The position numbers and the translations under genes are program-made. 64,000 nucleotides of DNA. Source: Candidatus Sacchlamyda saccharinae (lineage in GTDB: Bacteria; Chlamydiota; Chlamydiia; Chlamydiales; Rhabdochlamydiaceae). Within the stretch, counting starts at the first letter, position 1. Each line of letters starts with the position of its first letter. The notes under the pieces were generated by a model that searched no databases, was not told the origin of the DNA, and saw only the letters and a program-made list of their open reading frames with translations. Shown piece after piece: positions 29,965 to 37,984 of this stretch. The stretch spans positions 806,001 to 870,000 of the forward strand of contig JAUHQI010000004.1 of the NCBI GenBank assembly GCA_030408505.1. The letters are read 5' to 3'.

Positions 29965-31734
29965 ATGTCAGCAGCAGCAGGAACATCAAACAGCCTACTA
30001 ATTGCCCTTTCTCAACCCGCCGGCCTAAAAGGCCTCGAGTTTGATATCGAAAGCGGACAACTCGGCCTAGTAAAAAAAGGATCAAGCAAATACCCCGGAT
30101 TGATCCCCTCGAAAGACGCTAAAGTTGAACACCTCGTAGCGATTGCAGCACAAGTACAGTCTCTTGTAGAAACAGAAGTTGCAAGCGGTAACAAAAGCGG
30201 TCTAGACTTAAAACGCATTAGTAAGAATATGGGGAAAGTCAGTAGCAATCTCGGTAAAAGAGTGATACGTGACGTCTCTCCATCTGCTACATTTGCAGGA
30301 TTCTTGAGTGACCTTTTCCCAAAGAAAGAATCTCGTCTTCTTAAAACTTTTGGACAAGTAAATCCCGCTCAGCTTTCGACTGGCGAGCGCAAGCGATTTG
30401 ACGCATTGCAACAAGTTGCAACACGCTTTATTGCCATCAATGCAAGCATTGCTCAGCTCACGGCTCCAAGAAGAACGTTAACTGCCGCTGAACACCTCCA
30501 AGGAGGAACAACCGTATTATCTCGCCTCGTTAGAGCAGCTACAGGGACAGGAGGACTTGCCTACGATGCACTCATTGCAAAGCAAGCAGATCTTCCAGAA
30601 GGGGCAGTAAGAGACACAGTTACAGCCATTCTATCAGCAAATGAGAAAGGCGCTAGCACTCTAGAAACACTCCTCAGAGATAACGTAAGAAGAGATATCA
30701 GCGATGCATACACATTAAAAAGAAACTCTGCAGCTGCCGCTAATGTCCTAACAGGCACGACTGCTGTAATTCAAGCGCTATATTCTGCAGAAACAGACCC
30801 AGAGATCAAAGCACAGCTAGAGAATTTGTCTCTCGGTTTACAACTACTTGATGCAGCAAAAGCAAGACAGGAGAGTTCACCATTCCAAAAGGCACCACAA
30901 CTGTCTGCAGCTGAAAGAGCCGCTCGAGTTGCAGCCGGCCAACAGCTTCCAGAAACCCCCTCTAGAGCTTCAGAAGCCGGCGGAGCCTTAATGAGCCAAA
31001 CTTGGACTGGTGCTGCAGTGCGAGCTGCCGCATATTATGTCGGCTCTTCCATCCTCTCAGCAGCATACTCTAGTCTTACAGCTGAGGCAGTGCAAAGTGG
31101 AGCAAGTGCTGTAGGTTCAGCAATCGGCTATGCTATACCAGGTTATGAAACAGTAACTACATTTGGCCCCCCTATAGCAGCGGCACTAGCTCCCAATATC
31201 CTTCAAGCGTACCAAAACCGTCAAGCAATCGCAGCAAAAGCTAAAGAAGCTGTTCAAGCCGGTGCAGAGGGCAAGCCTGCAGGCGGCGCAGCAGGCGGAA
31301 CAGCTATAGCCGTTCCACCACCTCACGTCGCACTAGTTGGACCTCCTCCTGCTGCGGCTGTTATGGCGGCAGCTCCTGCTTCTGGTGGAGCGGTAGCACC
31401 TACTCATCAGCACCCACAAGACCCCAGAGAAATGGCAACTGCTTTAGCTAGGCAACAAGCTCAACTTGATGCCGCTAAAGAGATGGGGGAAGAAGTCGCG
31501 CTCCAAAGACGACTGTTAGCCCTTCAAGCAGAAGCTGCAACTATACAAGGTCAGCTTAAGCCATCTACTCATGAGTTTCCTCCTACTCCTTTAGAAGATG
31601 TTCTTCAGACTCAAGGTCAAAGGGCTCCAGCGGCAGCTCCTACAGCTGGTGCGGCGGCTCCAGCGACAGCGGCTCATCCGCAATCGCTCACTGAAAAAGA
31701 CCAACAAACTCTAGAAGCAGTCTTTGGCCAATAA
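29965..31734 (+). CDS. Uncharacterised Ala-rich protein, paralogue cluster member
   Basis: 589 residues, with AGGAG upstream of the ATG. The N-terminal segment (EFDIESGQLGLVKKG, then EHLVAIAAQVQSLV) aligns with the N-terminus of the 32895 protein (EFTLDTEGELVLVKMG, then NHFQTIASKVAALA), so the two share a domain. The middle is helical. A hydrophobic stretch lies around residues 350-415 (AAAYYVGSSILSAAYSSL and further), then a low-complexity Ala/Pro tail. There is no signal peptide. I do not recognise the family; a type III effector or inclusion-membrane role is possible but unproven. A strong terminator follows. Confidence 0.6.
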   Translation: MSAAAGTSNSLLIALSQPAGLKGLEFDIESGQLGLVKKGSSKYPGLIPSKDAKVEHLVAIAAQVQSLVETEVASGNKSGLDLKRISKNMGKVSSNLGKRVIRDVSPSATFAGFLSDLFPKKESRLLKTFGQVNPAQLSTGERKRFDALQQVATRFIAINASIAQLTAPRRTLTAAEHLQGGTTVLSRLVRAATGTGGLAYDALIAKQADLPEGAVRDTVTAILSANEKGASTLETLLRDNVRRDISDAYTLKRNSAAAANVLTGTTAVIQALYSAETDPEIKAQLENLSLGLQLLDAAKARQESSPFQKAPQLSAAERAARVAAGQQLPETPSRASEAGGALMSQTWTGAAVRAAAYYVGSSILSAAYSSLTAEAVQSGASAVGSAIGYAIPGYETVTTFGPPIAAALAPNILQAYQNRQAIAAKAKEAVQAGAEGKPAGGAAGGTAIAVPPPHVALVGPPPAAAVMAAAPASGGAVAPTHQHPQDPREMATALARQQAQLDAAKEMGEEVALQRRLLALQAEAATIQGQLKPSTHEFPPTPLEDVLQTQGQRAPAAAPTAGAAAPATAAHPQSLTEKDQQTLEAVFGQ

Positions 31735-31760
31735 TAAGTAGCGAAAAATCCACCCTACAC

Positions 31761-31786
31761 AACCCCCGAAAATTCGGGGGTTTTTT
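31761..31786 (+). terminator. Terminator after the 29965 gene
   Basis: Stem AACCCCCGAA/TTCGGGGGTT with a 2-base loop, followed by six Ts. Confidence 0.9.
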
Positions 31787-31844
31787 ATTGTGTTAAATTA
31801 AAATTTTAATTTATTAAGAACGTGTAAGCTATAAAAAGTTTTAG

Positions 31845-31873
31845 TTGACCAAATTAAAGTTTTATTCTATAAT
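31845..31873 (+). promoter_or_regulatory. Promoter of the 31921 gene
   Basis: TTGACC-17-TATAAT, close to the sigma70/sigma66 consensus. The leader (ACTAGTTAAATAAAAAC, then ACAGGAGA before the ATG) closely matches the one before 29965. Confidence 0.75.
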
Positions 31874-31920
31874 TATTGTACTAGTTAAATAAAAACCTTA
31901 ATTAACAGGAGACAATAGTT

Positions 31921-32814
31921 ATGACCGTGCATTCTACCGCATTACAACAAACACTCGGAAGACCTCTGGGCTCGAAAGAGATTTATGAGACAAAAAAAGG
32001 AGATTTTGGCTTCCGAAGCCCGTCTATTTTCAATAATAAAATTGACGGACCTCAAGCCGTTCGGATTAGCGCCATGTTTGCTGGTTTTATCAAATCTGTA
32101 GCTCCGTTATCTTCACCAGGAGTTCCTAAAACAACTATCCTTTCGAATGTGAAACAAATCAAGGGATTTCTCTTGAGCAAAGCTTCCAATCCAAAAGAGA
32201 AAGCGCGCATTAAAGCCTCTTTAAAAACTGCAAAGGCTGCCATTAACGCAATAGGCACTCCTCCTAAGAGCAAGAAATCGGGCATGGATTTCCTCATGCG
32301 TCGTGTGACTCGTTTTGCTCTATATAAGCTCGCACAGGGCGGTTCACTTTCAGTGTTTGCTGCAGGCCTCTCCCTACCCGCTACGCTTGCGAAGGATGGG
32401 ATTGCAGGCACAGCTTCGGCGATATTTGGACCTGAAGGTGTTCTCAGATCGGGAACAGCTGCGGTCTTTGGAAAGGGCGGCGTAGCTCATGCTGGTGCAA
32501 GCATGGCTGCAAAGGGCGTTGGTTTTACAGCTGGCGCTGTGAGTACTGTCTTTTCTTCTGTATTAATGCAAGAGCTCTTTACCTTTTTAGCGATTACAGA
32601 GGGTCCAGGTGTTGTTGGCCACGCTGTAAGAAGTTTAACCCCACAGCCTATCAAGAATGCCTACAACTACGTAATGCCCACACGAGTACAAAATGTGATC
32701 GACTGGGTAACGCACACAGATAAACCTGTTGCGAATGGCATGGACGCTGTTGGTAGAGGAATGGCTGGTGTCGGTAAATATATCTATGATGGTTTTGCCG
32801 TTGCCTTTAGATAA
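31921..32814 (+). CDS. Uncharacterised paralogue-cluster protein with a hydrophobic C-terminal half
   Basis: 297 residues, with CAGGAGA before the ATG. Residues ~65-110 contain NPKEKARIKASLKTAKAAINAIG spread over two helices. This matches the motif NPxExxRIxAxxxxAxAxxxxxG seen in the two minus-strand genes nearby. The C-terminal half has several glycine/alanine-rich hydrophobic stretches (GTASAIFGPEGVL, AAKGVGFTAGAVSTVFSSVL) that could be membrane-associated. There is no signal peptide and no known domain. Its own promoter and terminator make it a single-gene unit. Confidence 0.6.
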   Translation: MTVHSTALQQTLGRPLGSKEIYETKKGDFGFRSPSIFNNKIDGPQAVRISAMFAGFIKSVAPLSSPGVPKTTILSNVKQIKGFLLSKASNPKEKARIKASLKTAKAAINAIGTPPKSKKSGMDFLMRRVTRFALYKLAQGGSLSVFAAGLSLPATLAKDGIAGTASAIFGPEGVLRSGTAAVFGKGGVAHAGASMAAKGVGFTAGAVSTVFSSVLMQELFTFLAITEGPGVVGHAVRSLTPQPIKNAYNYVMPTRVQNVIDWVTHTDKPVANGMDAVGRGMAGVGKYIYDGFAVAFR

Positions 32815-32830
32815 TCGTTTATAACTAAAG

Positions 32831-32856
32831 CCTCCGACGGAAATCGGAGGTTTTTT
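32831..32856 (+). terminator. Terminator after the 31921 gene
   Basis: CCTCCGA/TCGGAGG stem with a 6-base loop and a run of six Ts. Confidence 0.85.
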
Positions 32857-32894
32857 ACTAATAAAAATTAAAAAAATATTGAGGAAATAGAGAC

Positions 32895-33896
32895 ATGATA
32901 GATATTGGTCAGCAAAATGCCTTCGTGGACAATGAATTCACCCTTGATACAGAAGGAGAGCTGGTTTTAGTCAAAATGGGATGCACCAACCGTCCAGACA
33001 TCCTCGCAGCCAATAGAGATAAAAAAATCAACCATTTCCAAACTATCGCGAGTAAAGTTGCAGCCCTAGCAGCTAAAATTGATCTTAATCCTCAAGTTGA
33101 AAAAAATCTACAAACTATCATATGTAATTTGAAATCTCGAGCTATGCATCATGACTTAACCGTAGCTATCTTCGATAGACTCATAATCACTCCAATCACC
33201 AAAATAATAGCAGATCCACAGCAAGAGTGCCTTCCGGATGCCTGTGCCCCTACTGCTCAGGCAGCACCAGACAGCAAGACAGAGACACCATCCCCTCAAC
33301 GAAGAAATCGAAGCGACGGAGACTGCGGCCTAAACCTTTTGGCTGTGGCTGCTAGCATTGCACTCGGCGTTGTTGCAATTGGGTATACAATGGCGAGTCA
33401 AGTAGATTTTGCTCCTGTTGCGGAACCTCTGGTCTTTGCAAATACTTCTTCTTTATTTTGCCCTGCCCCGGAGCCTTTCTTGCCTATGCCAGTCAATGGC
33501 ACTCTCTTGGAAGCTCCTTCTCCAACTATTATAAATGAGATTCCCAAAACTTCTTCAGTATCAGTAGCGGATTCCAACTTAAGATGGCTTCCGATTGAGG
33601 AAGCTGAGAATGCAACTGTGTGCTCCACCAATGCGGCTATGCCAATGGAACCAGCACCTGCTGAGCTGATGCTTTCGGAGACTAGTATTGCTCCCTTGGC
33701 TAACGCCTCTTCTTTTTGCCCTCCTGAAGAGGTTGTAGCGTCTGAAGAGCAGCCTGTAGGCAGCTCCCATTTAGAGACCGTTAAGGGAGTGGCTTTTGGA
33801 GTGGCTGCTGTAGGCGCATTCGTGATGAAAGGGATTGCAGCAGCTACTACTACGGCTTTAGGAAGTATTTTTGTTGCTGGAACTTTGATGGAGTAA
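32895..33896 (+). CDS. Uncharacterised paralogue-cluster protein A1
   Basis: 333 residues; GAGGAAATAGAG precedes the ATG. The N-terminal domain resembles that of the 29965 protein. A hydrophobic helix lies around residues 148-166 (LNLLAVAASIALGVVAIGYTM), followed by a Ser/Pro/Glu-rich middle with scattered FCP (ASSFCP, SLFCP) motifs. The last ~37 residues are hydrophobic (GVAFGVAAVGAFVMKGIAAA...). They are about 80% identical to the end of the 34334 gene, with even higher DNA identity. It is convergent with B1 across a shared bidirectional terminator. Unknown function; it could be a membrane-associated secreted protein. Confidence 0.55.
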   Translation: MIDIGQQNAFVDNEFTLDTEGELVLVKMGCTNRPDILAANRDKKINHFQTIASKVAALAAKIDLNPQVEKNLQTIICNLKSRAMHHDLTVAIFDRLIITPITKIIADPQQECLPDACAPTAQAAPDSKTETPSPQRRNRSDGDCGLNLLAVAASIALGVVAIGYTMASQVDFAPVAEPLVFANTSSLFCPAPEPFLPMPVNGTLLEAPSPTIINEIPKTSSVSVADSNLRWLPIEEAENATVCSTNAAMPMEPAPAELMLSETSIAPLANASSFCPPEEVVASEEQPVGSSHLETVKGVAFGVAAVGAFVMKGIAAATTTALGSIFVAGTLME

Positions 33897-33924
33897 TATC
33901 TATCGCATGAAATTGACATAAAAA

Positions 33925-33948
33925 AACCTCCGAGTCGCCTCGGAGGTT
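33925..33948. terminator. Bidirectional terminator between A1 and B1
   Basis: Stem AACCTCCGAG/CTCGGAGGTT with loop TCGC, with an A-run before and a T-run after, so it works for both converging genes. The same hairpin recurs at 34882-34903. Confidence 0.9.
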
Positions 33949-33955
33949 TTTTATT

Positions 33956-34300
33956 TTACTTAACCGCTGACCAGGCCAACTTGAAGGGGGCTTTGATCCC
34001 AGCAAGTGTTAGGCGGTAGGCTAGGGAACCTGTCTTATATGCTAGGTTGCCCATTGGGACTGCGGTCTTATTCCAGACCCACGCGGTCCAAGAGTTATTT
34101 CGATCTCTTTTCACGTGTACTCCCACTTTCATGATCTCTGCAATCGCTTTATTGAAACCTGCTTTGATCCTTTTTGCTTCTTCGGGATTCGTGTTTCTTA
34201 GAACCTTAGCCCTGATTGCGCGCAAATTGTTTGCCATTGCATCTGTGTCTGGACGCATGTAGCGGATCAGATCGCGATCACGTAAGACCATTTCAGCCAT
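33956..34300 (-). pseudogene. B1: 5'-truncated paralogue of the 34919 gene
   Basis: The frame (114 aa from the first ATG) matches the C-terminal third of the 34919 protein: MRPDTDAM against MRPNTDAM, NPEEAKRIKAGFNKAIAE against NPQERARIEAGFDKAIAE, then TAVPMGNLAYKTGSLA, identical in both. Homology continues upstream of the ATG in the same open frame (AKGATAEKMAEM against AKVATAERLAKM) to about 34325, then stops. The gene has therefore lost its 5' two-thirds. Whether a short product is made is unknown; no good ribosome site is present. Confidence 0.7.
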
Positions 34301-34333
34301 TTTTTCTGCTGTAGCTCCTTTTGCCCTCCATCC

Positions 34334-34876
34334 ATGCCAAGCATGGCACCTGTTTTTGAAGGATTTGAGCCGAATGTAGTAAATGGAAGCCCTTTCTCCA
34401 TTGAAGGAGCTGCTAATGCCTCGGAATACCCAGTTTTTGAGGTAGCTGCGGCCTCTGCAGATAATGCTGATGTAACTTTACCTGAAGAAGACGATGCTAT
34501 GCGCCCTGCGACAAATGCAACAGAAGAAGCTCTTAGGAACGTGGCTTTAACGCCTCAGTCATCTGAGCATAAAGGGTTCTTTAGCTTTGATCGCCTGAAT
34601 GCTTCTTTTTGCCCAGCCCCTACTGAGGAAGAGGCTCCTATAGCTCTGATCGATCGCGAAGTCGATGATATATGCCCTGTGGCAAATGCGACGGACAGCA
34701 TCTTGGAAGAAGTTGCCTTTGTGAAGAGTGCAGCTCAAGAGCGCTCTAACTTAGATATTGCTAAGGATATAGCTGTTGGAGTAGCTGTTGTTGGCAGTGT
34801 TGTCCTGAAAGGGATTGCAGCGGCTACTACTACGGCTCTAGGAAGTATTTTTGTTGTTGGAGCTTTGATGGAATAA
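34334..34876 (+). pseudogene. A2: 5'-truncated paralogue of the 32895 gene
   Basis: 180 residues from the first ATG. The C-terminal ~37 residues nearly duplicate those of A1 (both contain KGIAAATTTALGSIFV). The middle has the same Pro/Glu/Ala-rich style with FCPAP and NAT motifs. The conserved N-terminal domain and the first hydrophobic helix are missing. The frame starts only 33 bp from the start of B1, with no room for a promoter. It is probably a remnant, though a protein could still be made. Confidence 0.6.
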
Positions 34877-34881
34877 AAAAA

Positions 34882-34903
34882 ACCTCCGAGTCGCCTCGGA
34901 GGT
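34882..34903. terminator. Bidirectional terminator between A2 and B2
   Basis: ACCTCCGAG/CTCGGAGGT with loop TCGC, the same hairpin as at 33925-33948. An A-run precedes it and serves minus-strand transcripts as a T-run. Confidence 0.85.
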
Positions 34904-34918
34904 ATTATTATGAATGGT

Positions 34919-35998
34919 TTATTTAAACACTGACCAGGCCAGCTTGAAGGGGGCTTTCATGCCCGCCAAAGCCGCTTGAACGGCTAGGCTACCTGTCTTA
35001 TATGCTAGGTTGCCCATTGGGACTGCGGTCCAATTCCAGATCCAGGTTGTCCAGGTTTTGTTCTTGTCCTTCCTAGCGAGGAATCCAACCTTTCTAACTT
35101 CGGCAATTGCTTTATCAAAGCCAGCTTCAATTCTCGCTCTCTCTTGAGGATTCGTATGTTTGACGATTCGCCCTTTGATGCGCTCTAGATTTGCAATCAT
35201 AGCATCTGTATTGGGCCGCATAGTACGGAGAAACGCTCTTTCGTGCACAATCATTTTAGCAAGCCTTTCAGCAGTGGCTACTTTTGCTGGTCCCGATACA
35301 GGACTTGGCCTCATATCTCTCCAGAATCTAAGAGAAGTAATCTCTTTTGGCCATCTAAATGCCTTTTGGAAGAACCAAGGCTTAGATTCATAATGCACTG
35401 TAAACTGAGCCGCTCTGTTAGATTCGACTACATGGAACCGCTTATTAAATCTAAAAGGCTGCCATGTTCCAGAAAGGTCTTTGAAAAATTGTCCAACTGG
35501 TACGTCATCACCCGGTTTTGGTTTTACTCCATGGGTATCGATGTCATATTTTATTGCTTCTTGACGAAGAAGGTCGATAGCTTCATCGATATTCTTTGTG
35601 ATTACAGCTGCATCATTTGAATTTGCATTACGAACCATCTTATCACGGATTCTGGCAAAGGCTGCTGTAACACGGTTTATATTAACCCCTGGAAGTTTAA
35701 CAATATTTACTTTTTCGTCCTTGATCAATCCAACGAGGTTAGCTGTAGTAGACTTTTTGTCTGTACCAGAAAAGGGGCTCAGAAAACGACGCAGTGGGTT
35801 ATATTTCCACCCAACAGCAGTTTCTTCAACTTTCCATTTCTGACCATTGAGAACAACTTGATTACGAGATACTTTGAATAGTGTATTATCATAACCATAG
35901 CCATAAACAATTCCATCTTTTCTCGAAAGATGTTCAAAAAACTCACAAGTTGAAACTACTGTTGTAGGAAATTCGCCTAGCTTAAGACTAGCATCCAT
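34919..35998 (-). CDS. B2: uncharacterised paralogue-cluster protein with a repeated two-helix motif
   Basis: 359 residues from the ATG at 35998, preceded by CGGAGAA. Two copies of a helical module are visible. One is at about residues 90-145 (VNINRVTAAFARIRDKMVRNAN, then IDEAIDLLRQEA), the other at about 255-310 (MRPNTDAMIANLERIKGRIV, then NPQERARIEAGFDKAIAEVRKVG). A moderately hydrophobic C-terminus (GNLAYKTGSLAVQAALAGMKAPFKLAWSVFK) follows. The second module and tail are shared with B1; the motif is also in the 31921 protein. There is no signal peptide. Unknown family. Confidence 0.65.
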   Translation of the reverse strand: MDASLKLGEFPTTVVSTCEFFEHLSRKDGIVYGYGYDNTLFKVSRNQVVLNGQKWKVEETAVGWKYNPLRRFLSPFSGTDKKSTTANLVGLIKDEKVNIVKLPGVNINRVTAAFARIRDKMVRNANSNDAAVITKNIDEAIDLLRQEAIKYDIDTHGVKPKPGDDVPVGQFFKDLSGTWQPFRFNKRFHVVESNRAAQFTVHYESKPWFFQKAFRWPKEITSLRFWRDMRPSPVSGPAKVATAERLAKMIVHERAFLRTMRPNTDAMIANLERIKGRIVKHTNPQERARIEAGFDKAIAEVRKVGFLARKDKNKTWTTWIWNWTAVPMGNLAYKTGSLAVQAALAGMKAPFKLAWSVFK

Positions 35999-36137
35999 AT
36001 TATTCTCCGGGTTATTATTTTTTCTGTACACATTTTAACACAATCCTTAATTACCAAAAATACCAGCAATTACTTTATTAATACCAAGTAAAACATTTTC
36101 TTGTTTTAACTATTCTTTATAGGTATAGTGCAAAGCT

Positions 36138-36854
36138 ATGCTCATAGATTTGCAAGCAGATGCTCTCTTTTTTCAGGCGCTAGAAAATGGCGTGGGTTTT
36201 GCCATCCACGAGGAGAGGATTGTAAATCCAAATTTTAAATATCATTTTGGTGCTAAAGCTAAGCTCGGCATCACGGCAGGGGCCGATTGCTGGACCCTCT
36301 CAGCGGAGTTCTTGCACTATCATGCCAGAACTCATACATGGGACCACATGTGGCGCCTTCATATGGGGCTAGGAGATGCGCTCCTTTCACGCCTATGGCA
36401 CACATCTAACACCCTAAGCCTTAAGCCTTTATGGGGACTGCGCTATGGTGAAATCCGCCACAAGCTCAAAGAGAACTCAGCTATTTGCATGAAGAACAAG
36501 TTTTGGGGCCTTGGCCCTAAGATGGGCTTTGAGGGGATTTTTTCTATATGTCCCCCACTAGACCTTTTCTTAAGGGGCGCCGCTTCTATTCTATTTGGTA
36601 AATGCTATCTCCACCAGGACCTATCGCCCCTGAAGTTCTACGATGATTTCCACCAAAATAGGACCCTTTTCGAGTCAGCGCTAGGCCTCCGCTTCACAAG
36701 TGGGTGCTTCTATGGCCAGGCGGCCTTTGAGGTCCACCTCTTCCCAGGCCAGAACCAGCTAGCCCATTTCACTTCCACCCCGGGTAAATACGTCACCAAC
36801 CAGGGTGATCTCTCACTCCATGGCCTCTCCTTCGGCCTAGGAGCCTGTTTTTAG
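36138..36854 (+). CDS. MOMP-like / Lpg1974-type outer-membrane protein lacking its signal peptide
   Basis: 238 residues. DALFFQALENGVGFA near the N-terminus corresponds to the first strand of mature MOMP-like porins, and FWGLGPKMGFEGIF plus the ending LSFGLGACF fit a beta-barrel with a terminal aromatic. It has the same general pattern as the porin-like protein at 47554. The ATG at 36138 begins already inside the mature region and an in-frame TAG lies four codons upstream, so no signal peptide is encoded. The gene is probably 5'-truncated and non-functional as a porin, unless an unrecognised start exists. Confidence 0.55.
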   Translation: MLIDLQADALFFQALENGVGFAIHEERIVNPNFKYHFGAKAKLGITAGADCWTLSAEFLHYHARTHTWDHMWRLHMGLGDALLSRLWHTSNTLSLKPLWGLRYGEIRHKLKENSAICMKNKFWGLGPKMGFEGIFSICPPLDLFLRGAASILFGKCYLHQDLSPLKFYDDFHQNRTLFESALGLRFTSGCFYGQAAFEVHLFPGQNQLAHFTSTPGKYVTNQGDLSLHGLSFGLGACF

Positions 36855-37019
36855 GTTTGAAAATACTTTAGGGGCTTTCTAAGGAACAAATCTCTATAGA
36901 ATTTCGATAGATTAACATTTTTTCTTTAAATTTATCCCTTCAAGATTTTACTATCTTTGGAAAATGCATTTCAGAATATAGGAAAGCTCCATTTTGCCTA
37001 CAAAAAATTTAGGGGAAAA

Positions 37020-37877
37020 ATGAAAAAGGTAATAGAAAAACACCAACCTATTATTGTTTTTAAAGGAAAACAAATCCGAAGAACTCTACACAATAGTGAA
37101 TGGTGGTTTGTTGTTAAGGATATTATTGAAGCTTTAACAGAATCTTCTAATGCAACCGATTATATAAAGAAGATGAAACAGCGAGATCCGCAACTTGCAG
37201 AAGGGTGGGGACAATTTGTCACCCCCCTTTCCATTGAAACCTCTGGGGGTTTACAAAAATTGAATTGTGCGAATACCGAAGGAATATTTCGCATTATCCA
37301 ATCAATACCCTCTCCAAAAGCTGAACCTTTTAAAAAGTGGCTAGCAAAAGTGGGTTATGAGCGAGTTCAAGAAATTGAAGATCCTGAATTGGCCACCAAG
37401 CGTACTCGAGCCCTTTATAAAGCCAAAGGATATCCAGATGATTGGATCGAAAAACGAATGCGTGGAATCGCCATCCGCGAGCAATTAACAAATGAATGGG
37501 AGCAAAGAGGAATTAAAGAGCAACGAGAATATTCCATTCTTACTGCAGAGATTTCTGAAGCTACCTTCGGAATGAAACCATCTGAACACAAGCAAATCAA
37601 AAGTTTACAGAAGGAAAATCTACGTGATCATATGACGGATTTAGAGCTTGTTTTTAGTATGCTTGGAGAAGTTTCCACTACAGAAATAGCAGTTCAATCT
37701 GATGCACAAGGCTTTGATGAAAATAAGGAAGCAGCAAAAGCTGGAGGAGGCATCGCAGGTAATGCCAGGCGAGAACTTGAAGAAAAAACCGGTCAGAAAG
37801 TTGTTAGTTCTTCCAATTTCTTAAATTCCACGATCGCAGAAGAAGAAGATCCCGAACTTTTGCCTGAGAAGCTTTGA
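37020..37877 (+). CDS. BRO-N domain protein (phage antirepressor-like)
   Basis: 285 residues; AGGGGAAAA precedes the ATG. The N-terminal ~110 residues have the Bro-N fold pattern (IRRTLHNSEWWFVVKDIIEALTESSN, then LNCANTEGIFRIIQSIPSPKAEPFKKWLAKVG), a DNA-binding domain of phage and virus antirepressors. The remainder is charged and helical, ending in an acidic tail (EEEDPELLPEKL). The surrounding DNA is AT-rich. No other phage gene is nearby, so this is a lone mobile-element-derived gene. The intergenic stretches 36855-37019 and 37878-37984 show nothing else. Confidence 0.8.
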   Translation: MKKVIEKHQPIIVFKGKQIRRTLHNSEWWFVVKDIIEALTESSNATDYIKKMKQRDPQLAEGWGQFVTPLSIETSGGLQKLNCANTEGIFRIIQSIPSPKAEPFKKWLAKVGYERVQEIEDPELATKRTRALYKAKGYPDDWIEKRMRGIAIREQLTNEWEQRGIKEQREYSILTAEISEATFGMKPSEHKQIKSLQKENLRDHMTDLELVFSMLGEVSTTEIAVQSDAQGFDENKEAAKAGGGIAGNARRELEEKTGQKVVSSSNFLNSTIAEEEDPELLPEKL

Positions 37878-37984
37878 TCAATCTAGATACCTGGCAAGTT
37901 CTTATAATGAATACAATTTTAAGCAAAGCCACTGGAGGAGTGACCTGGAAGATCGCCCAGCAGAAAGACCTATGGTGGCCCTAC

